DNA from: Pseudomonas sp.
GTDB taxonomy: Bacteria; Pseudomonadota; Gammaproteobacteria; Pseudomonadales; Pseudomonadaceae
DNA length: 64,000 bases
NCBI GenBank assembly: GCA_030656145.1
Contig: JAUSOF010000028.1
Location: forward strand, 17,099 to 81,098
Reading direction: 5' to 3'
Shown here: piece by piece, positions 18,619-28,861 of the stretch
Layout: each line of letters opens with the position of its first letter
Numbering within the stretch: the stretch's first letter is position 1
Position numbers and translations under genes: made by a program
The notes under the pieces: generated by a model
Database searches by the model: none
What the model saw: the letters and a program-made list of their open reading frames with translations, nothing else
What the model was told of the DNA's origin: nothing

Positions 18619-19151
18619 GATCGAGCCTCCAGATAACGCTGCAAGGCGGCCAGTGAATCGGGGCAATACGGCAAGTGCCGCGTTTCCGCCAGCGCCTCAT
18701 CGATGGAGATAAAACGCGCCTCCAGCACTTCCTCCGGCTGCAGCACCAGCGGTGCATCGGACACCGCCGAGTAAGCCCGGCACCACAGCCGGCTTTCAGG
18801 GGCGTCATAGAGAAAATGCGCGTGCTCGACCAGCAGCACATCCTCAATACCCAGCTCCTCGGCCAGCTCGCGAACAGCCGATTCGGCGTAACTCTCGCCC
18901 TCCAGCACCATGCCACCTGCGGCCACATCCCAGTAGCCCGGATACAGTGCCTTGCTCAGCGTCCGCCGGTGCACACACAGCTCACCGGCCGAATTGAACA
19001 GCAGGATATAAGTACCGCGACCCAGCAAGCGACGCTCGCGTAACTCCGCGCGCAATACACCACCCAGCGGCCGATCCTGCTCGTCGACCCAGGCGATCAG
19101 CTCCGCATCGGAGGCTGCGCGATGCGCCATCTCGGCGTCTGATATGGCCAC
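18615..19151 (-). CDS. Nudix hydrolase (YfcD-like)
   Basis: A 178-aa cytoplasmic Nudix protein. The Nudix box GX5EX7REUXEEXGU is complete, running from GGMVLEGE through SAVRELAEELGI. The layout, with WVDEQDRPLGGV at the front and a Trp-rich core, matches the YfcD/isopentenyl-diphosphate isomerase-like branch, whose substrates are poorly known. It starts at a GTG only 3 bp past the DUF2333 stop, so the two are probably one transcript. The stop TAG lies in a REP sequence, and thus the last residues (EARS) may be recent. Confidence 0.88.
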   Translation of the reverse strand: MAISDAEMAHRAASDAELIAWVDEQDRPLGGVLRAELRERRLLGRGTYILLFNSAGELCVHRRTLSKALYPGYWDVAAGGMVLEGESYAESAVRELAEELGIEDVLLVEHAHFLYDAPESRLWCRAYSAVSDAPLVLQPEEVLEARFISIDEALAETRHLPYCPDSLAALQRYLEARS

Positions 19152-19154
19152 CGG

Positions 19155-20222
19155 TTAACCCTGCGACAGCAATTGACGCAGATCGATGAGCCCGGCATTG
19201 GCCCGCGAAATATAGTTGGCCATTACCAATGAGTGGTTGGCCAGCAGGCCGTAACCACTGCCGTTGAGGATCATCGGACTCCACAGGGTTTCCTGGGCGG
19301 CCTCCAGCTCACGAATAATCTGCCGTACGCTGACGGTGGCATTCTTCTTCGCCAGCACATCGGCGAAATCCACTTCAATGGCGCGCAGCAGATGCGACAG
19401 CGCCCAGGCTTGACCTCGGGCTTCGTAAAACACGTTGTCGATCTGCATCCATGGAGTCTCGTAAGTCCCCTCGTTAACGTGCATCGCCTGACCTTCGACC
19501 ATGTCTTTCAGGGCAGTATCGGTATTCAAGCGCACCTGACCGACACTGGCCGACAGGCGCTGCGACAGCGAACCCAGGCGAGTAGCGGCATCGCCTAGCC
19601 AGGCATTGAGGTTATCGGCGCGGCTGTAGAACTGTGCGTTCGACTGACCCGGATCACCCAGACGCGCCATGTAGCGGTCAAGTGACTTGATTGCTTCGCG
19701 GTACTCCGCCTCGGATGCCGGCAGTGCCCAACTCTTGTTATCGAAATGGAAGCGCGGCTCGGCCTTGGCCAGATCCGGGTCCTCGGTGGACTGCGACTGC
19801 GAGCGCGCGAAGTCCTTGCGCAGAGCGCGCGCCATGTCACGTACCTGGATCAGCACGCCATATTCCCAGCTCGGCATATTGTCCAGCCACAGCCCCGGTG
19901 GGGCGAGGTCGTTAGACAAGTAGCCACCGGGCTTATCCAGCAAGGTGCTGGCGACATGCTTCAGCGTGGCCACCGTGGTGTAGCCATTGACCATCTGGTG
20001 CTGCGCGCTTTGCGCCGTGGCTTCGGCACGCTGCTGCACCGGGAACTGCTCAGGCTCCTGGCTCCAGTACCAGCCGACCACCAGCGCCAGCAGCAGATAA
20101 AGACCGAGCAAGCCGGCAATTGACCGGCTTAGCCAGCCGCCACCCAGATAGCTGCGCACGTTATCCACCGAGTCATCGACGCTATCGCGCGCGCCTGCAG
20201 CGCTTTTTTTCCAATCCAGCAT
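19155..20222 (-). CDS. DUF2333 family inner-membrane protein
   Basis: The 355-aa protein has one N-terminal membrane helix (about 36-54, LLGLYLLLALVVGWYWSQ) and a large, probably periplasmic, helical domain characteristic of DUF2333, with the motifs PGGYLSNDLAPPG and DNMPSWEYGVL. It is conserved in Pseudomonas in this same order (yciH, Nudix, DUF2333, gcbA). No biochemical role is known to me. Confidence 0.85.
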   Translation of the reverse strand: MLDWKKSAAGARDSVDDSVDNVRSYLGGGWLSRSIAGLLGLYLLLALVVGWYWSQEPEQFPVQQRAEATAQSAQHQMVNGYTTVATLKHVASTLLDKPGGYLSNDLAPPGLWLDNMPSWEYGVLIQVRDMARALRKDFARSQSQSTEDPDLAKAEPRFHFDNKSWALPASEAEYREAIKSLDRYMARLGDPGQSNAQFYSRADNLNAWLGDAATRLGSLSQRLSASVGQVRLNTDTALKDMVEGQAMHVNEGTYETPWMQIDNVFYEARGQAWALSHLLRAIEVDFADVLAKKNATVSVRQIIRELEAAQETLWSPMILNGSGYGLLANHSLVMANYISRANAGLIDLRQLLSQG

Positions 20223-20489
20223 GGCAGTGTCCTTTCAACTATGGCATTTGCTGTTCGACCACAACCCTGCACCCAAGGTTGCGTAATAGCCATGCACTAT
20301 AGATGAAGCATAGGCTGATGCGCAGCGCTGGCGAGCAACTTAGCGGCGCTGAAACACCAGAGCAGCGCAGCGCTCAATGTGACCGAAGGCTCACGCTGAT
20401 AGATCGACGGTATTCCTGGCCAAAGCAGCAGTGATAGCATCGAGCTACCACGGCAGACTGCCTCCGTCGCCTCACTCGAAATCAGACCC

Positions 20490-22115
20490 ATGACCGAGCA
20501 CGAAGACCCTAGTCTCGACCGCCTAAAACAGCATTTCGCCCAGCGCGTGACCCACCAGGCGCGGCAGACCCTCGAAACCTGGCAACGCCTGCAGCGCTCC
20601 GAATGGAACGAGCGCGGCATGCATGACCTCAGCGAGGCCACGCTGCTGCTGCAGCGCTACGCCGAGCGCTTCGAGCAGGCCGAGCACTTGCAGCTGGCGA
20701 AGGCTATCGGCGCTTGCCTGCAGGCGGTCGCGGACAACCGCGGACGCCTCAACAGCGAGCTGATAAGCCAACTCAACCAGCTCATGCAGCGCCTGTCGCG
20801 CACCGGACTGCGCCGTGGCGACAGCTTCGAGCAGACCGCACTGCCGCCGCTGCGCAAGCCGGTCTACCTGGCCTTGCAGCACCTCGAGCGAGCCGAGCAC
20901 CTGGCCCAGCAGCTGGGGTACTTCGGCATGACCGCACAAGCGCTGGACACGGCCAATGCGTTCCGCTCGGCGATGCTCGAACGCCATCCGGCCGCCATCC
21001 TCATGGACGTCGACTTTTCCGGCCCTGGTGCCGGCTTGCAACTGGCTGAAGCGGTGCAGCAGAGCCTGGAAGAGAAAATCCCCCTGTTGTTCTACAGCCA
21101 CCAGGAAACCGACACGCCGACACGCCTGGCGGCGGTGCGCGCTGGCGGCCAGGAGTTTTTCACCGGCACCCTGGACGCATCCAGCCTGCTCGAACGCATC
21201 GAAGTGCTGGCCCATGTGGCGCAGTACGAGCCCTACAAAGTACTGATTGTCGACGACTCGCGCGCCCAGGCCACCTACACCGCACGCACCCTGAACAGCG
21301 CAGGGATTCTCACCCGCACGCTGACCGAGCCAATCCGAGCCATGACCGAGCTGGCAGAATTCCAGCCTGATCTGATCATCCTCGACATGTACATGCCCGA
21401 GTGCAACGGCCCCGAACTGGCCAAAGTGATCCGTCACAACGACCGCTATGTCAGCGTGCCGATCATTTACCTGTCCGCAGAAGACGATCTCGACAAACAG
21501 CTCGACGCCATGAGCGAAGGTGGCGACGACTTCCTGACCAAACCGATCAAGCCGCGCCACCTGATCGCTACCGTGCGCAATCGCGTCGCCCGCGCGCGCA
21601 ACCTCAAGGCGCGCATGGTGCGCGACAGCCTGACCGGCCTGTACAACCATACCCACACCCTGCAATTGCTCGAAGATGCCCGCTTCCGCGCCGAACGCGA
21701 CGGCCAACCGCTGAGCTTCGCCATGCTCGATATCGACTTCTTCAAGAAGGTCAACGACAACTATGGCCACCCCATGGGCGACCGGGTGATCAAGAGCCTG
21801 GCGCTGTTCCTCAAGCAACGCCTGCGCAAAAGCGACCACATCGGCCGTTACGGCGGCGAAGAGTTTGCCGTGGTCATGCCCAATACCGACGCCAAGGCGG
21901 CCCAGCAGGTGCTCGACGAAATCCGCCGGCGCTTCGCCGAAATCCGCTACCCGGCGCAGCCGTTGGACCTGTCCTGCACCTTCAGTTGCGGCATCGCCCA
22001 ACTGCAAGGCAATACGAGCAGCCAAACCCTGAACCAACAGGCCGACGAGGCGCTTTACGTGGCCAAACATGGCGGGCGCAACCGAGTTGAGGTGTTCGCT
22101 GCCAACCCGGTGTAG
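20490..22115 (+). CDS. gcbA: Diguanylate cyclase with receiver domains, GcbA-like
   Basis: This 541-aa cytoplasmic protein carries, in order, an HPt-like helical region (about 1-110), a degenerate receiver (about 125-245), a classical receiver (about 249-370, phospho-acceptor Asp299 in LIILDMYMPE) and a GGDEF domain. The motif is GGEEF at 455-459, with an RxxD inhibitory site (RKSD) five residues before. Its place between DUF2333 and a chemoreceptor matches P. aeruginosa PA4843 (GcbA/AdcA), which makes c-di-GMP for initial attachment and for BdlA-dependent dispersal. The name rests on layout plus synteny. Confidence 0.8.
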   Translation: MTEHEDPSLDRLKQHFAQRVTHQARQTLETWQRLQRSEWNERGMHDLSEATLLLQRYAERFEQAEHLQLAKAIGACLQAVADNRGRLNSELISQLNQLMQRLSRTGLRRGDSFEQTALPPLRKPVYLALQHLERAEHLAQQLGYFGMTAQALDTANAFRSAMLERHPAAILMDVDFSGPGAGLQLAEAVQQSLEEKIPLLFYSHQETDTPTRLAAVRAGGQEFFTGTLDASSLLERIEVLAHVAQYEPYKVLIVDDSRAQATYTARTLNSAGILTRTLTEPIRAMTELAEFQPDLIILDMYMPECNGPELAKVIRHNDRYVSVPIIYLSAEDDLDKQLDAMSEGGDDFLTKPIKPRHLIATVRNRVARARNLKARMVRDSLTGLYNHTHTLQLLEDARFRAERDGQPLSFAMLDIDFFKKVNDNYGHPMGDRVIKSLALFLKQRLRKSDHIGRYGGEEFAVVMPNTDAKAAQQVLDEIRRRFAEIRYPAQPLDLSCTFSCGIAQLQGNTSSQTLNQQADEALYVAKHGGRNRVEVFAANPV

Positions 22116-22262
22116 GGGCCAGCAACATGGCCGCAATAAATCCTGCCGCCACCTCCGTCGTCATCAGCCTGTCATGAAAACGCAATAACTTCAGCGCCAT
22201 AGCGGTTGCGCCCGAACCTCATCGGGCGCACGCCAGCACCCTTCCGTCTGCGGTCGAGTCCT

Positions 22263-24236
22263 ATGCGCCTGAAATCACTTACCAACCTCAATACCCTGCT
22301 GCTGGTTACCGTCTGCGTGGCCCTGGCTGCCACCCTCTGGTGGTCGCAGCGCGCCCTGGAGCGCCCCTACCTGCTGATGGAGCGCTACCTGAGCCTGTCC
22401 CAACAGTTTCAACGGGAGGCGGCGCGCAATATCCTCGACTACCTCGCCAGCGGCGATGCCCTGCAGCACAGCGCGGCGATCCAGGCCCTGGACAACCTGG
22501 CGCCCGCAATTGCCGAACTGCCGCCACAACTGGCCGAGGAGCTACGCCCCAGCCTGACTGAACTGCATAGTTTCAGCGCCAACCAACTGCTCGCCGCCGG
22601 CAAGCTGGCGGGCGATCCTCAGGGTTTGCTGCTGCAGGCCGAGCGCGAGATGGGCGGCGCCCTGGAACAACTGGCGCGCTATGCCGACAGCGCTGGCGCC
22701 GATGCGGCGCACGCCTATCGCCGGCCCTTGTTTGTCGCGGCTCAGCATTTGGCGCGCCTGGCTCACGCCCGCGACAAACTGGTCAGCAGCGGCCGCAGCG
22801 AGCTGGTCCGCGACGTTGAGCGCGAGCTGGCTGCACTTGGCCTCCAGGCGCAAGCCCTGGAGGCCTTGCCCCTGCTGGGCGTAGCCGACGACAGCAGCTC
22901 CAGCAGCGCTGATTTTTCCGCCCTGCTGGGCCTGGCCAGCGACAGTAGCAGCACGCCAGCAGAAGACCGCGGCGTTGCCCTCAAGCGTGATTTTGCCAGC
23001 CTGATCAGCCGCTACCCTGACGAATTGCAACGCACCCGCAGTCTGGTAGAACAGCGCGTTACCCTGGCCAGTGCCACCCGCAGCCAGGTCGATGACGTGC
23101 AGCAAGCGCTCGCTACCCTGGAGCCTGCCGTACGTGCCGAGCATGGGCGGATTCAGGGCGAGGTGCGCCTGCTCCAGGGCCTGATGATCGGCCTGATCCT
23201 GCTGATTGCCCTGACCATCGACACGATTCAACGGCGCCTGACCCGGGTCCTCAACCATCTGGTGCCAGCCTTGTCGGCCTGGGCCCAAGGCGATTTCGCC
23301 GAGGACATCACGCTCGGCTCGCGCACCCGCGAATTGTGTGACATCGAGGCTTCACTGAACCGCCTGCGCGTCTACCTGGTCGATCTGGTTGGCAGCATCC
23401 GCCTGCACGCCGAGCAGGTTGCCAGCTCCAGTCGCACCCTGGCCGACCTCAGTGGTGGCCTGCATGCCGGCGCGGAACGCCAGGCGGGCGATACCGCACA
23501 GATTCGCGATGCCCTCGGCGAACTGGAAGCAACCATCCAGCAAGTCGCAGGGAACGCCAGCCAAGCCGCCGATGCCAGCCGTGATGCCGACCGCGCCCTG
23601 GAGCAGGGTCAGCAGGTGATCGGTCAGAGCCTCAGCGGGTTGCACGCCCTGGTCGGCGAAGTCCAGGACAATGCCCAGGCCATCGAACGCCTGGCCGAGG
23701 AAACCGCGACCATCGGCAACGTGTTGACGGTGATCCGCGGCATCGCCGAGCAAACCAACCTGCTGGCCCTCAACGCAGCCATCGAAGCCGCCCGCGCCGG
23801 CGAGGCTGGACGCGGCTTTGCTGTGGTCGCCGACGAGGTGCGTTCGTTGTCGCAGCGCACCAGCGGCGCCACCTCGGAAATCCAGGCGCTGATCGGGCGC
23901 CTGCAACAGGCCGCCCGACAGTCCGTCGACGCCATGCGGGCACAGGTCGAACATGCCCAAGCCAGCGCCGGCCAGGCCGAAGCCGCCGATGGCGCACTCG
24001 ATGAAATCATCGTAGCAATTCGCACCATCGCCAGCATGGCTGAGCGCATCGCCGACGCCACCGCCCAGCAAAGCGGCGCAGTCAGCGAGATTCGCGGTCA
24101 CAGCGAGCGCATCCACCAACTTGGCGGCGACAACCTGGTGCGCATCGGCGAGGGGCGTCAGCAAGGCGATCGGCTGTTGCAGGTGGGCGGCCAGCTACAC
24201 ACGGCGGTGCAGGCATTTCGCCTATCAGGCCGCTGA
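22263..24236 (+). CDS. ctpL: Methyl-accepting chemotaxis protein, CtpL-like
   Basis: The 657-aa transducer has a first membrane helix (about 8-25), a long helical periplasmic ligand domain (about 30-300), a second helix (about 302-322), a HAMP region and a cytoplasmic signalling rod. The conserved hairpin tip, [17 protein letters not shown], is near residue 497. The position after gcbA matches P. aeruginosa PA4844 (CtpL), reported to mediate taxis to phosphate and chlorinated aromatics; the ligand here is not proven. I start at ATG 22263, since an upstream in-frame ATG (22206) adds residues with no site. The stop TGA lies inside the terminal repeat of a small inverted-repeat element. Confidence 0.82.
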   Translation: MRLKSLTNLNTLLLVTVCVALAATLWWSQRALERPYLLMERYLSLSQQFQREAARNILDYLASGDALQHSAAIQALDNLAPAIAELPPQLAEELRPSLTELHSFSANQLLAAGKLAGDPQGLLLQAEREMGGALEQLARYADSAGADAAHAYRRPLFVAAQHLARLAHARDKLVSSGRSELVRDVERELAALGLQAQALEALPLLGVADDSSSSSADFSALLGLASDSSSTPAEDRGVALKRDFASLISRYPDELQRTRSLVEQRVTLASATRSQVDDVQQALATLEPAVRAEHGRIQGEVRLLQGLMIGLILLIALTIDTIQRRLTRVLNHLVPALSAWAQGDFAEDITLGSRTRELCDIEASLNRLRVYLVDLVGSIRLHAEQVASSSRTLADLSGGLHAGAERQAGDTAQIRDALGELEATIQQVAGNASQAADASRDADRALEQGQQVIGQSLSGLHALVGEVQDNAQAIERLAEETATIGNVLTVIRGIAEQTNLLALNAAIEAARAGEAGRGFAVVADEVRSLSQRTSGATSEIQALIGRLQQAARQSVDAMRAQVEHAQASAGQAEAADGALDEIIVAIRTIASMAERIADATAQQSGAVSEIRGHSERIHQLGGDNLVRIGEGRQQGDRLLQVGGQLHTAVQAFRLSGR

Positions 24237-24365
24237 AAAACTACTGCGCTCGGCTATGCGGCGTTGAAATCAGTCTCGGAATGCTCATGTACAGCTCGTA
24301 CACTCCGCTTCCTCGACTGATTTCGCCTTGCCTAGCCGTCGCTCGCTACATTTTTCAACGGCCTG
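24226..24365. repeat. 140-bp inverted-repeat element (MITE-like) at the ctpL 3' end
   Basis: The 15-bp ends, CAGGCCG(C/T)TGAAAAA, are inverted with one mismatch (24226-24240 and 24351-24365). Within it GAAATCAGTC (24266-24275) pairs with GACTGATTTC (24315-24324), making a long hairpin. It includes the ctpL stop codon. Similar elements are common in Pseudomonas intergenic DNA (recollection, not searched). It could terminate ctpL transcription. Confidence 0.75.
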
Positions 24366-24530
24366 CTGTAGCGCACTCACTGGTCAGGCGCGGCCATCTG
24401 TCGCAGCCGCGGCGCGCGGGCGTGCCGGCGGGTCATTGGTCCACCTGACAAGTCCGCTTACAGCCTGCGCCCTGACGTTAGGTCGCAGGCTTGGTTTATG
24501 ATGCGGGTACTTCCGACCCGCGAGACCGCC

Positions 24531-26306
24531 ATGCGCCGTTTGCTCTGCCTGATCCTGCTGCTGGTTACCCTGCCTGCCGGCGCCGGCCTGTTCGACAACC
24601 GCCCAGCCTCGGCGCCGCTGGGCGCGCCACTCAACAACAGTGCGGACTTCCTGCCGGTGCGCGAGGCGTTCCAGCTGAGCCTGGTCGACAGCTCTGCCGA
24701 GTCGGTCACGGTGCGCTTCGTCGCCGCCGAGGGCTACTACCTCTACAAGCACCGTTTCCAATTCAGCAGCGAGCCCGCCGACATCGGCCTGGATACCGCG
24801 AAAATGCCGGCCGGCGAGGCGAAATTCGACGAGTATTTCGGCGATGTCGAGGTCTACTACGGCATATTGGATGTCGAGTTGCCGCTGGAAAACCCGGACA
24901 ACCGCCCGTTCAACCTCAATGTCAGCTACCAGGGCTGCGCCGACAAAGGCTTGTGCTACCCACCAGAAACCGAACAGCTGAAAATTGGCGGCGGCACGCC
25001 CGATGCCGCGACCGGCAGCCCAGGCGGCACAGGCAATAGCTGGAGCTGGAGCGACCTGGCGCTGTTCTTCCTCGCCGGCCTGGGCCTGACCTTTACCCCG
25101 TGCGTGTTGCCGATGCTGCCGATCCTCTCCGGCGTGGTGCTGCGCGGCCAGGTTGGTGGCCTGCGCAGCTTTAGCCTGTCGCTGGCCTATGTGCTGCCGA
25201 TGGCGCTCTGTTTCGCCGTGCTTGGCGCGCTGATGGGGGTATTCGGTGCCGGCCTCAACCTGCAGGCACGCCTGCAATCGGCGTGGATCCTGGTGCCTTT
25301 CGCCGCCTTCTTCGCCGTGTTCGCCCTGGCCATGTTCGGCGTCTACGAACTACGCTTGCCACGCCTGCTCAGCGAACCCCTGGATCGCCTGGCCGGCAAG
25401 ACCCGCGGCGGCTCCCACGCCAATGCGGCCGTACTTGGTGTGCTCTCCAGCCTGCTGGTATCGCCCTGCGTATCGGCCCCCCTGGCGGGTGCGCTGCTGT
25501 ATATCAGTGCCAGCGGTGACGCCTTGGGCGGTGGCCTGAAACTGTTCGCCCTGGGCCTGGGCATGGGCGCGCCACTGGTGCTGTTCGCCACCGGTGGCGG
25601 CGCCCTGCTGCCGAAGTCGGGCACCTGGATGATTGGTGTACGCAATGCCTTCGGCGTACTGCTGCTGGCGGTCTCTGTATGGCTGGTCGAACGCGTGCTG
25701 CCGGGTCAACTGGCGCTGGCCTTGTGGGGTTTGCTCGCCGGTGGCGTCGCGCTGTTTCTCGGCGCCCTGGAGCTTGGCCCGAAGACCCACAAACAGAAAC
25801 TCAGCCAGCTGGCCGGTCTGGTGCTGCTGGTCTACGCCCTGGCTGCCTGGACCGGCGCGCTGCAGGGTCAGAACGACCCACTGCGCCCGCTCGGGCACAT
25901 GTCGCTGGCCGGCAGTACCAGCGCGCAAATGCAATCGAACAACTGGCACACCATCAGCACCCCCGCCGAACTGGATGCCGCCTTCGTCGCTGCAAAGAGC
26001 GCAGGCACACCCCTGCTGCTCGACTGGTATGCCGACTGGTGCATCAGCTGCAAGGTGATCGAGCGCGAAGTGCTCAACGCCCCGCAAGTCGCCAGCCAGC
26101 TGGGCGATTACCGCCTGATACGCTTTGACATCACCGAGAGCAACCCGGCCCAGCGCGCCCTGCTCGACCGCTACCAGCTGTTTGGCCCACCGGCGATCCT
26201 GCTGTTTGATGCCCAGGGTGACGAATGGCAGGACCTGCGCGTAGTGGGCGAAATCGACGTAGTGGCCTTCGCTGCGCGCCTGAGCCAGGCAAGCGAACGT
26301 TTTTAA
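24531..26306 (+). CDS. dsbD: Thiol:disulfide interchange protein DsbD
   Basis: A 591-aa electron carrier that moves reducing power from cytoplasmic thioredoxin to periplasmic DsbC and DsbG. A signal peptide (about 1-18) precedes the N-terminal immunoglobulin-like domain with the Cys136/Cys142 pair (QGCADKGLCY). The eight-helix transporter core carries Cys191 (TFTPCVLP) and Cys313 (SPCVSAP). The thioredoxin-like C terminus has Cys504-Ile-Ser-Cys507. All six redox cysteines are present. I start at the ATG opening the signal peptide; another ATG lies 33 bp upstream. The gene precedes aroQ, as in P. aeruginosa dipZ. Confidence 0.95.
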   Translation: MRRLLCLILLLVTLPAGAGLFDNRPASAPLGAPLNNSADFLPVREAFQLSLVDSSAESVTVRFVAAEGYYLYKHRFQFSSEPADIGLDTAKMPAGEAKFDEYFGDVEVYYGILDVELPLENPDNRPFNLNVSYQGCADKGLCYPPETEQLKIGGGTPDAATGSPGGTGNSWSWSDLALFFLAGLGLTFTPCVLPMLPILSGVVLRGQVGGLRSFSLSLAYVLPMALCFAVLGALMGVFGAGLNLQARLQSAWILVPFAAFFAVFALAMFGVYELRLPRLLSEPLDRLAGKTRGGSHANAAVLGVLSSLLVSPCVSAPLAGALLYISASGDALGGGLKLFALGLGMGAPLVLFATGGGALLPKSGTWMIGVRNAFGVLLLAVSVWLVERVLPGQLALALWGLLAGGVALFLGALELGPKTHKQKLSQLAGLVLLVYALAAWTGALQGQNDPLRPLGHMSLAGSTSAQMQSNNWHTISTPAELDAAFVAAKSAGTPLLLDWYADWCISCKVIEREVLNAPQVASQLGDYRLIRFDITESNPAQRALLDRYQLFGPPAILLFDAQGDEWQDLRVVGEIDVVAFAARLSQASERF

Positions 26307-26427
26307 TGCTCACAGTCATATAAATGACGCAAACTACCGACATCGTGCCGGCTATTGCTGAGAACTGGACATTCTTGCGCCGCCTCCGGCATAGTCCTGC
26401 GGTGCGAACAACAAGGAACAGCGCATC

Positions 26428-26871
26428 ATGGCCACCTTACTGGTGCTGCACGGCCCCAACCTGAATTTGCTCGGCACTCGCGAGCCGGGCGTCTATGGCG
26501 CTACCACCCTGGAACAGATCAACCTCGACCTGGAGCGCCGCGCCCGCGAGGCAGGCCATCATCTGCTGTACCTGCAGAGCAATGCCGAGTACGAACTGAT
26601 CGAGCGCATTCACGCCGCAAAGGGCGAAGGTGTCGACTTTATCCTGATCAATCCCGCCGCTTTCACTCATACCAGCGTCGCATTACGTGACGCATTGCTG
26701 GCGGTGAGCATCCCATTCATCGAAGTGCACCTGTCAAACGTGCACAAACGCGAAGCTTTCCGCCATCACTCCTACTTTTCCGATGTCGCTGTAGGGGTGA
26801 TCTGCGGTCTTGGCGCCAGCGGTTACCGGCTGGCCCTGGAGGCCGCACTCGAACAATTTGAACAACCCTGA
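26428..26871 (+). CDS. aroQ: 3-dehydroquinate dehydratase, type II
   Basis: The 147-aa cytoplasmic enzyme converts 3-dehydroquinate to 3-dehydroshikimate in the shikimate pathway. It shows the type II hallmarks: [18 protein letters not shown] (active-site Arg and Tyr), [29 protein letters not shown] and the C-terminal [17 protein letters not shown] lies 8 bp before the ATG. It heads the aroQ-accB-accC run, a common Pseudomonas and enteric arrangement. Confidence 0.96.
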   Translation: MATLLVLHGPNLNLLGTREPGVYGATTLEQINLDLERRAREAGHHLLYLQSNAEYELIERIHAAKGEGVDFILINPAAFTHTSVALRDALLAVSIPFIEVHLSNVHKREAFRHHSYFSDVAVGVICGLGASGYRLALEAALEQFEQP

Positions 26872-26893
26872 CCTCACTGGGAGTTGAGCCACT

Positions 26894-27349
26894 ATGGATA
26901 TACGTAAAGTCAAGAAACTGATCGAACTGCTGGAAGAGTCCGGCATCGATGAGCTGGAAATTCGCGAAGGCGAAGAGTCTGTACGCATCAGCCGTCACGG
27001 CAAGCAACCGACCTACGCCCAGCAGCCCATGTACGCGCCACAGCCCGCACCAGCTGCGCCGGCACCCGTCGCTGCTGCCGCTGCCGAAGCCGCTCCGGCT
27101 GCTGCCAAGTTGAACGGCACCGTAGTACGTTCGCCGATGGTCGGCACCTTCTTCCGCGCCGCTTCGCCGACCTCGGGCAACTTCGTTGAAGTCGGCTCGG
27201 TCGTTAAAAAAGGTGACATCCTCTGCATCGTCGAGGCGATGAAGATGATGAACCACATCGAGGCCGAGAGCAGTGGCACCATCGAATCCATCCTGGGCGA
27301 GAACGGCCAGCCGGTGGAATACGATCAGCCTCTGTTCACCATCGTTTGA
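26894..27349 (+). CDS. accB: Biotin carboxyl carrier protein of acetyl-CoA carboxylase
   Basis: The 151-aa subunit carries biotin for acetyl-CoA carboxylase, the first step of fatty acid synthesis. The N-terminal helical part is followed by a Pro/Ala-rich linker (about 38-72) and the biotinyl domain, with the biotin-accepting Lys117 in EAMKMMN. The spacing of 22 bp from aroQ and 17 bp to accC implies one operon. Confidence 0.97.
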   Translation: MDIRKVKKLIELLEESGIDELEIREGEESVRISRHGKQPTYAQQPMYAPQPAPAAPAPVAAAAAEAAPAAAKLNGTVVRSPMVGTFFRAASPTSGNFVEVGSVVKKGDILCIVEAMKMMNHIEAESSGTIESILGENGQPVEYDQPLFTIV

Positions 27350-27366
27350 AACGCGGAGAGCCTGCG

Positions 27367-28716
27367 ATGTTGGAAAAAGTTCTGATCGCCAACCGCGGCG
27401 AGATCGCCTTACGCGTCTTGCGTGCGTGCAAAGAGCTGGGCATCAAGACCGTCGCGGTGCACTCCACCGCTGACCGCGACCTGATGCACCTGGGCCTGGC
27501 CGATGAATCGGTGTGTATCGGCCCGGCGTCCGGCGCCCTGTCCTACCTGAACATTCCGGCGATCATCAGCGCCGCCGAAGTGACTGGCGCCACTGCCATC
27601 CACCCGGGCTACGGCTTTCTCGCGGAAAACGCCGATTTCGCCGAACAGGTGGAAAACTCAGGCTTCGCCTTTATCGGCCCGACCGCCGCCACCATTCGCC
27701 TGATGGGCGATAAGGTATCGGCCAAGGATGCCATGAAGCGCGCCGGTGTACCGGTGGTACCCGGCTCCGACGGCCCGCTGCCGGAAGACGAGGAAACTGC
27801 TCTGGCGATTGCCCGCGAAGTGGGCTACCCGGTGATCATCAAGGCCGCTGGCGGCGGCGGTGGTCGCGGCATGCGCGTAGTGCACAAGGAAGAAGACCTG
27901 ATCAAATCGGCCAAGCTGACCCGCAGCGAAGCCGGTTCGGTGTTCGGCAACCCGATGGTTTATCTGGAGAAGTTCCTCGGCAACCCACGCCATGTGGAAG
28001 TCCAGGTTCTGTCCGACGGCCAGGGCCAAGCCATCCACTTGGGTGATCGTGACTGCTCACTGCAGCGCCGCCACCAGAAAGTACTGGAAGAAGCACCGGC
28101 CCCGTTCATCAACGAGAAGTCGCGTGCCGAAGTGCTCAAGCGCTGCGTCGATGCCTGCATCGAAATCGGTTATCGCGGCGCTGGCACCTTCGAGTTCCTC
28201 TATGAAGATGGCAATTTCTACTTCATCGAAATGAACACGCGTGTGCAGGTCGAGCACCCTGTTTCGGAAATGGTCACCGGTATCGACATCGTCAAGGAGA
28301 TGCTCAGCATCGCCGCTGGCAACAAGCTGTCGTTCACCCAGGATGACGTAGTGATCCGCGGCCATTCCCTGGAATGCCGAATCAACGCCGAAGACCCGGA
28401 CAACTTCATGCCCTGCCCCGGCAAGGTCAATCACTTCCATGCGCCGGGCGGCAACGGCGTGCGGGTCGATTCGCACCTGTACAGCGGCTACACCGTACCG
28501 CCGCACTACGACTCGCTGATCGGCAAGATCATCACCTACGGCGCTACCCGCGACGAAGCCATGGCACGCATGCGCAATGCCCTGGACGAAATCGTGGTCG
28601 ACGGAATCAAGACCAACGTGCCCCTGCACCGCATGCTGGTCCGCGACAAAGGCTTCTGCAAAGGCGGCGTGAATATCCACTACCTGGAAAAGAAACTGGG
28701 TATGGATAAGCACTAA
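27367..28716 (+). CDS. accC: Biotin carboxylase subunit of acetyl-CoA carboxylase
   Basis: A 449-aa ATP-grasp enzyme that carboxylates the biotin on AccB. It has the biotin carboxylase N-terminal motif [16 protein letters not shown], the ATP-binding glycine loop [12 protein letters not shown] and catalytic segments around [14 protein letters not shown]. The ATG follows GGAGAGCCTGCG, 17 bp past accB; an in-frame ATG 21 bp earlier overlaps accB and is less likely. A strong rho-independent terminator follows. Confidence 0.97.
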   Translation: MLEKVLIANRGEIALRVLRACKELGIKTVAVHSTADRDLMHLGLADESVCIGPASGALSYLNIPAIISAAEVTGATAIHPGYGFLAENADFAEQVENSGFAFIGPTAATIRLMGDKVSAKDAMKRAGVPVVPGSDGPLPEDEETALAIAREVGYPVIIKAAGGGGGRGMRVVHKEEDLIKSAKLTRSEAGSVFGNPMVYLEKFLGNPRHVEVQVLSDGQGQAIHLGDRDCSLQRRHQKVLEEAPAPFINEKSRAEVLKRCVDACIEIGYRGAGTFEFLYEDGNFYFIEMNTRVQVEHPVSEMVTGIDIVKEMLSIAAGNKLSFTQDDVVIRGHSLECRINAEDPDNFMPCPGKVNHFHAPGGNGVRVDSHLYSGYTVPPHYDSLIGKIITYGATRDEAMARMRNALDEIVVDGIKTNVPLHRMLVRDKGFCKGGVNIHYLEKKLGMDKH

Positions 28717-28734
28717 GCTTCGGCGTAGCGCACA

Positions 28735-28770
28735 GACAAGGGCTGCCATTGGGCAGCCCTTGTCGTTTCT
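28735..28770 (+). terminator. Rho-independent terminator of aroQ-accB-accC
   Basis: GACAAGGGCTGCC and its perfect inverse (13 bp each, 28735-28747 and 28752-28764) enclose ATTG, followed by GTTTCT. It lies 19 bp past the accC stop. Confidence 0.85.
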
Positions 28771-28861
28771 GCCTACCGCAAGCGGTGGCAGCCGTACCAC
28801 CGCTTCAAGTAAGCTGCGCGCCAATTTGCACCATCACGCCACAGCGCTCACGAGGATTCCC

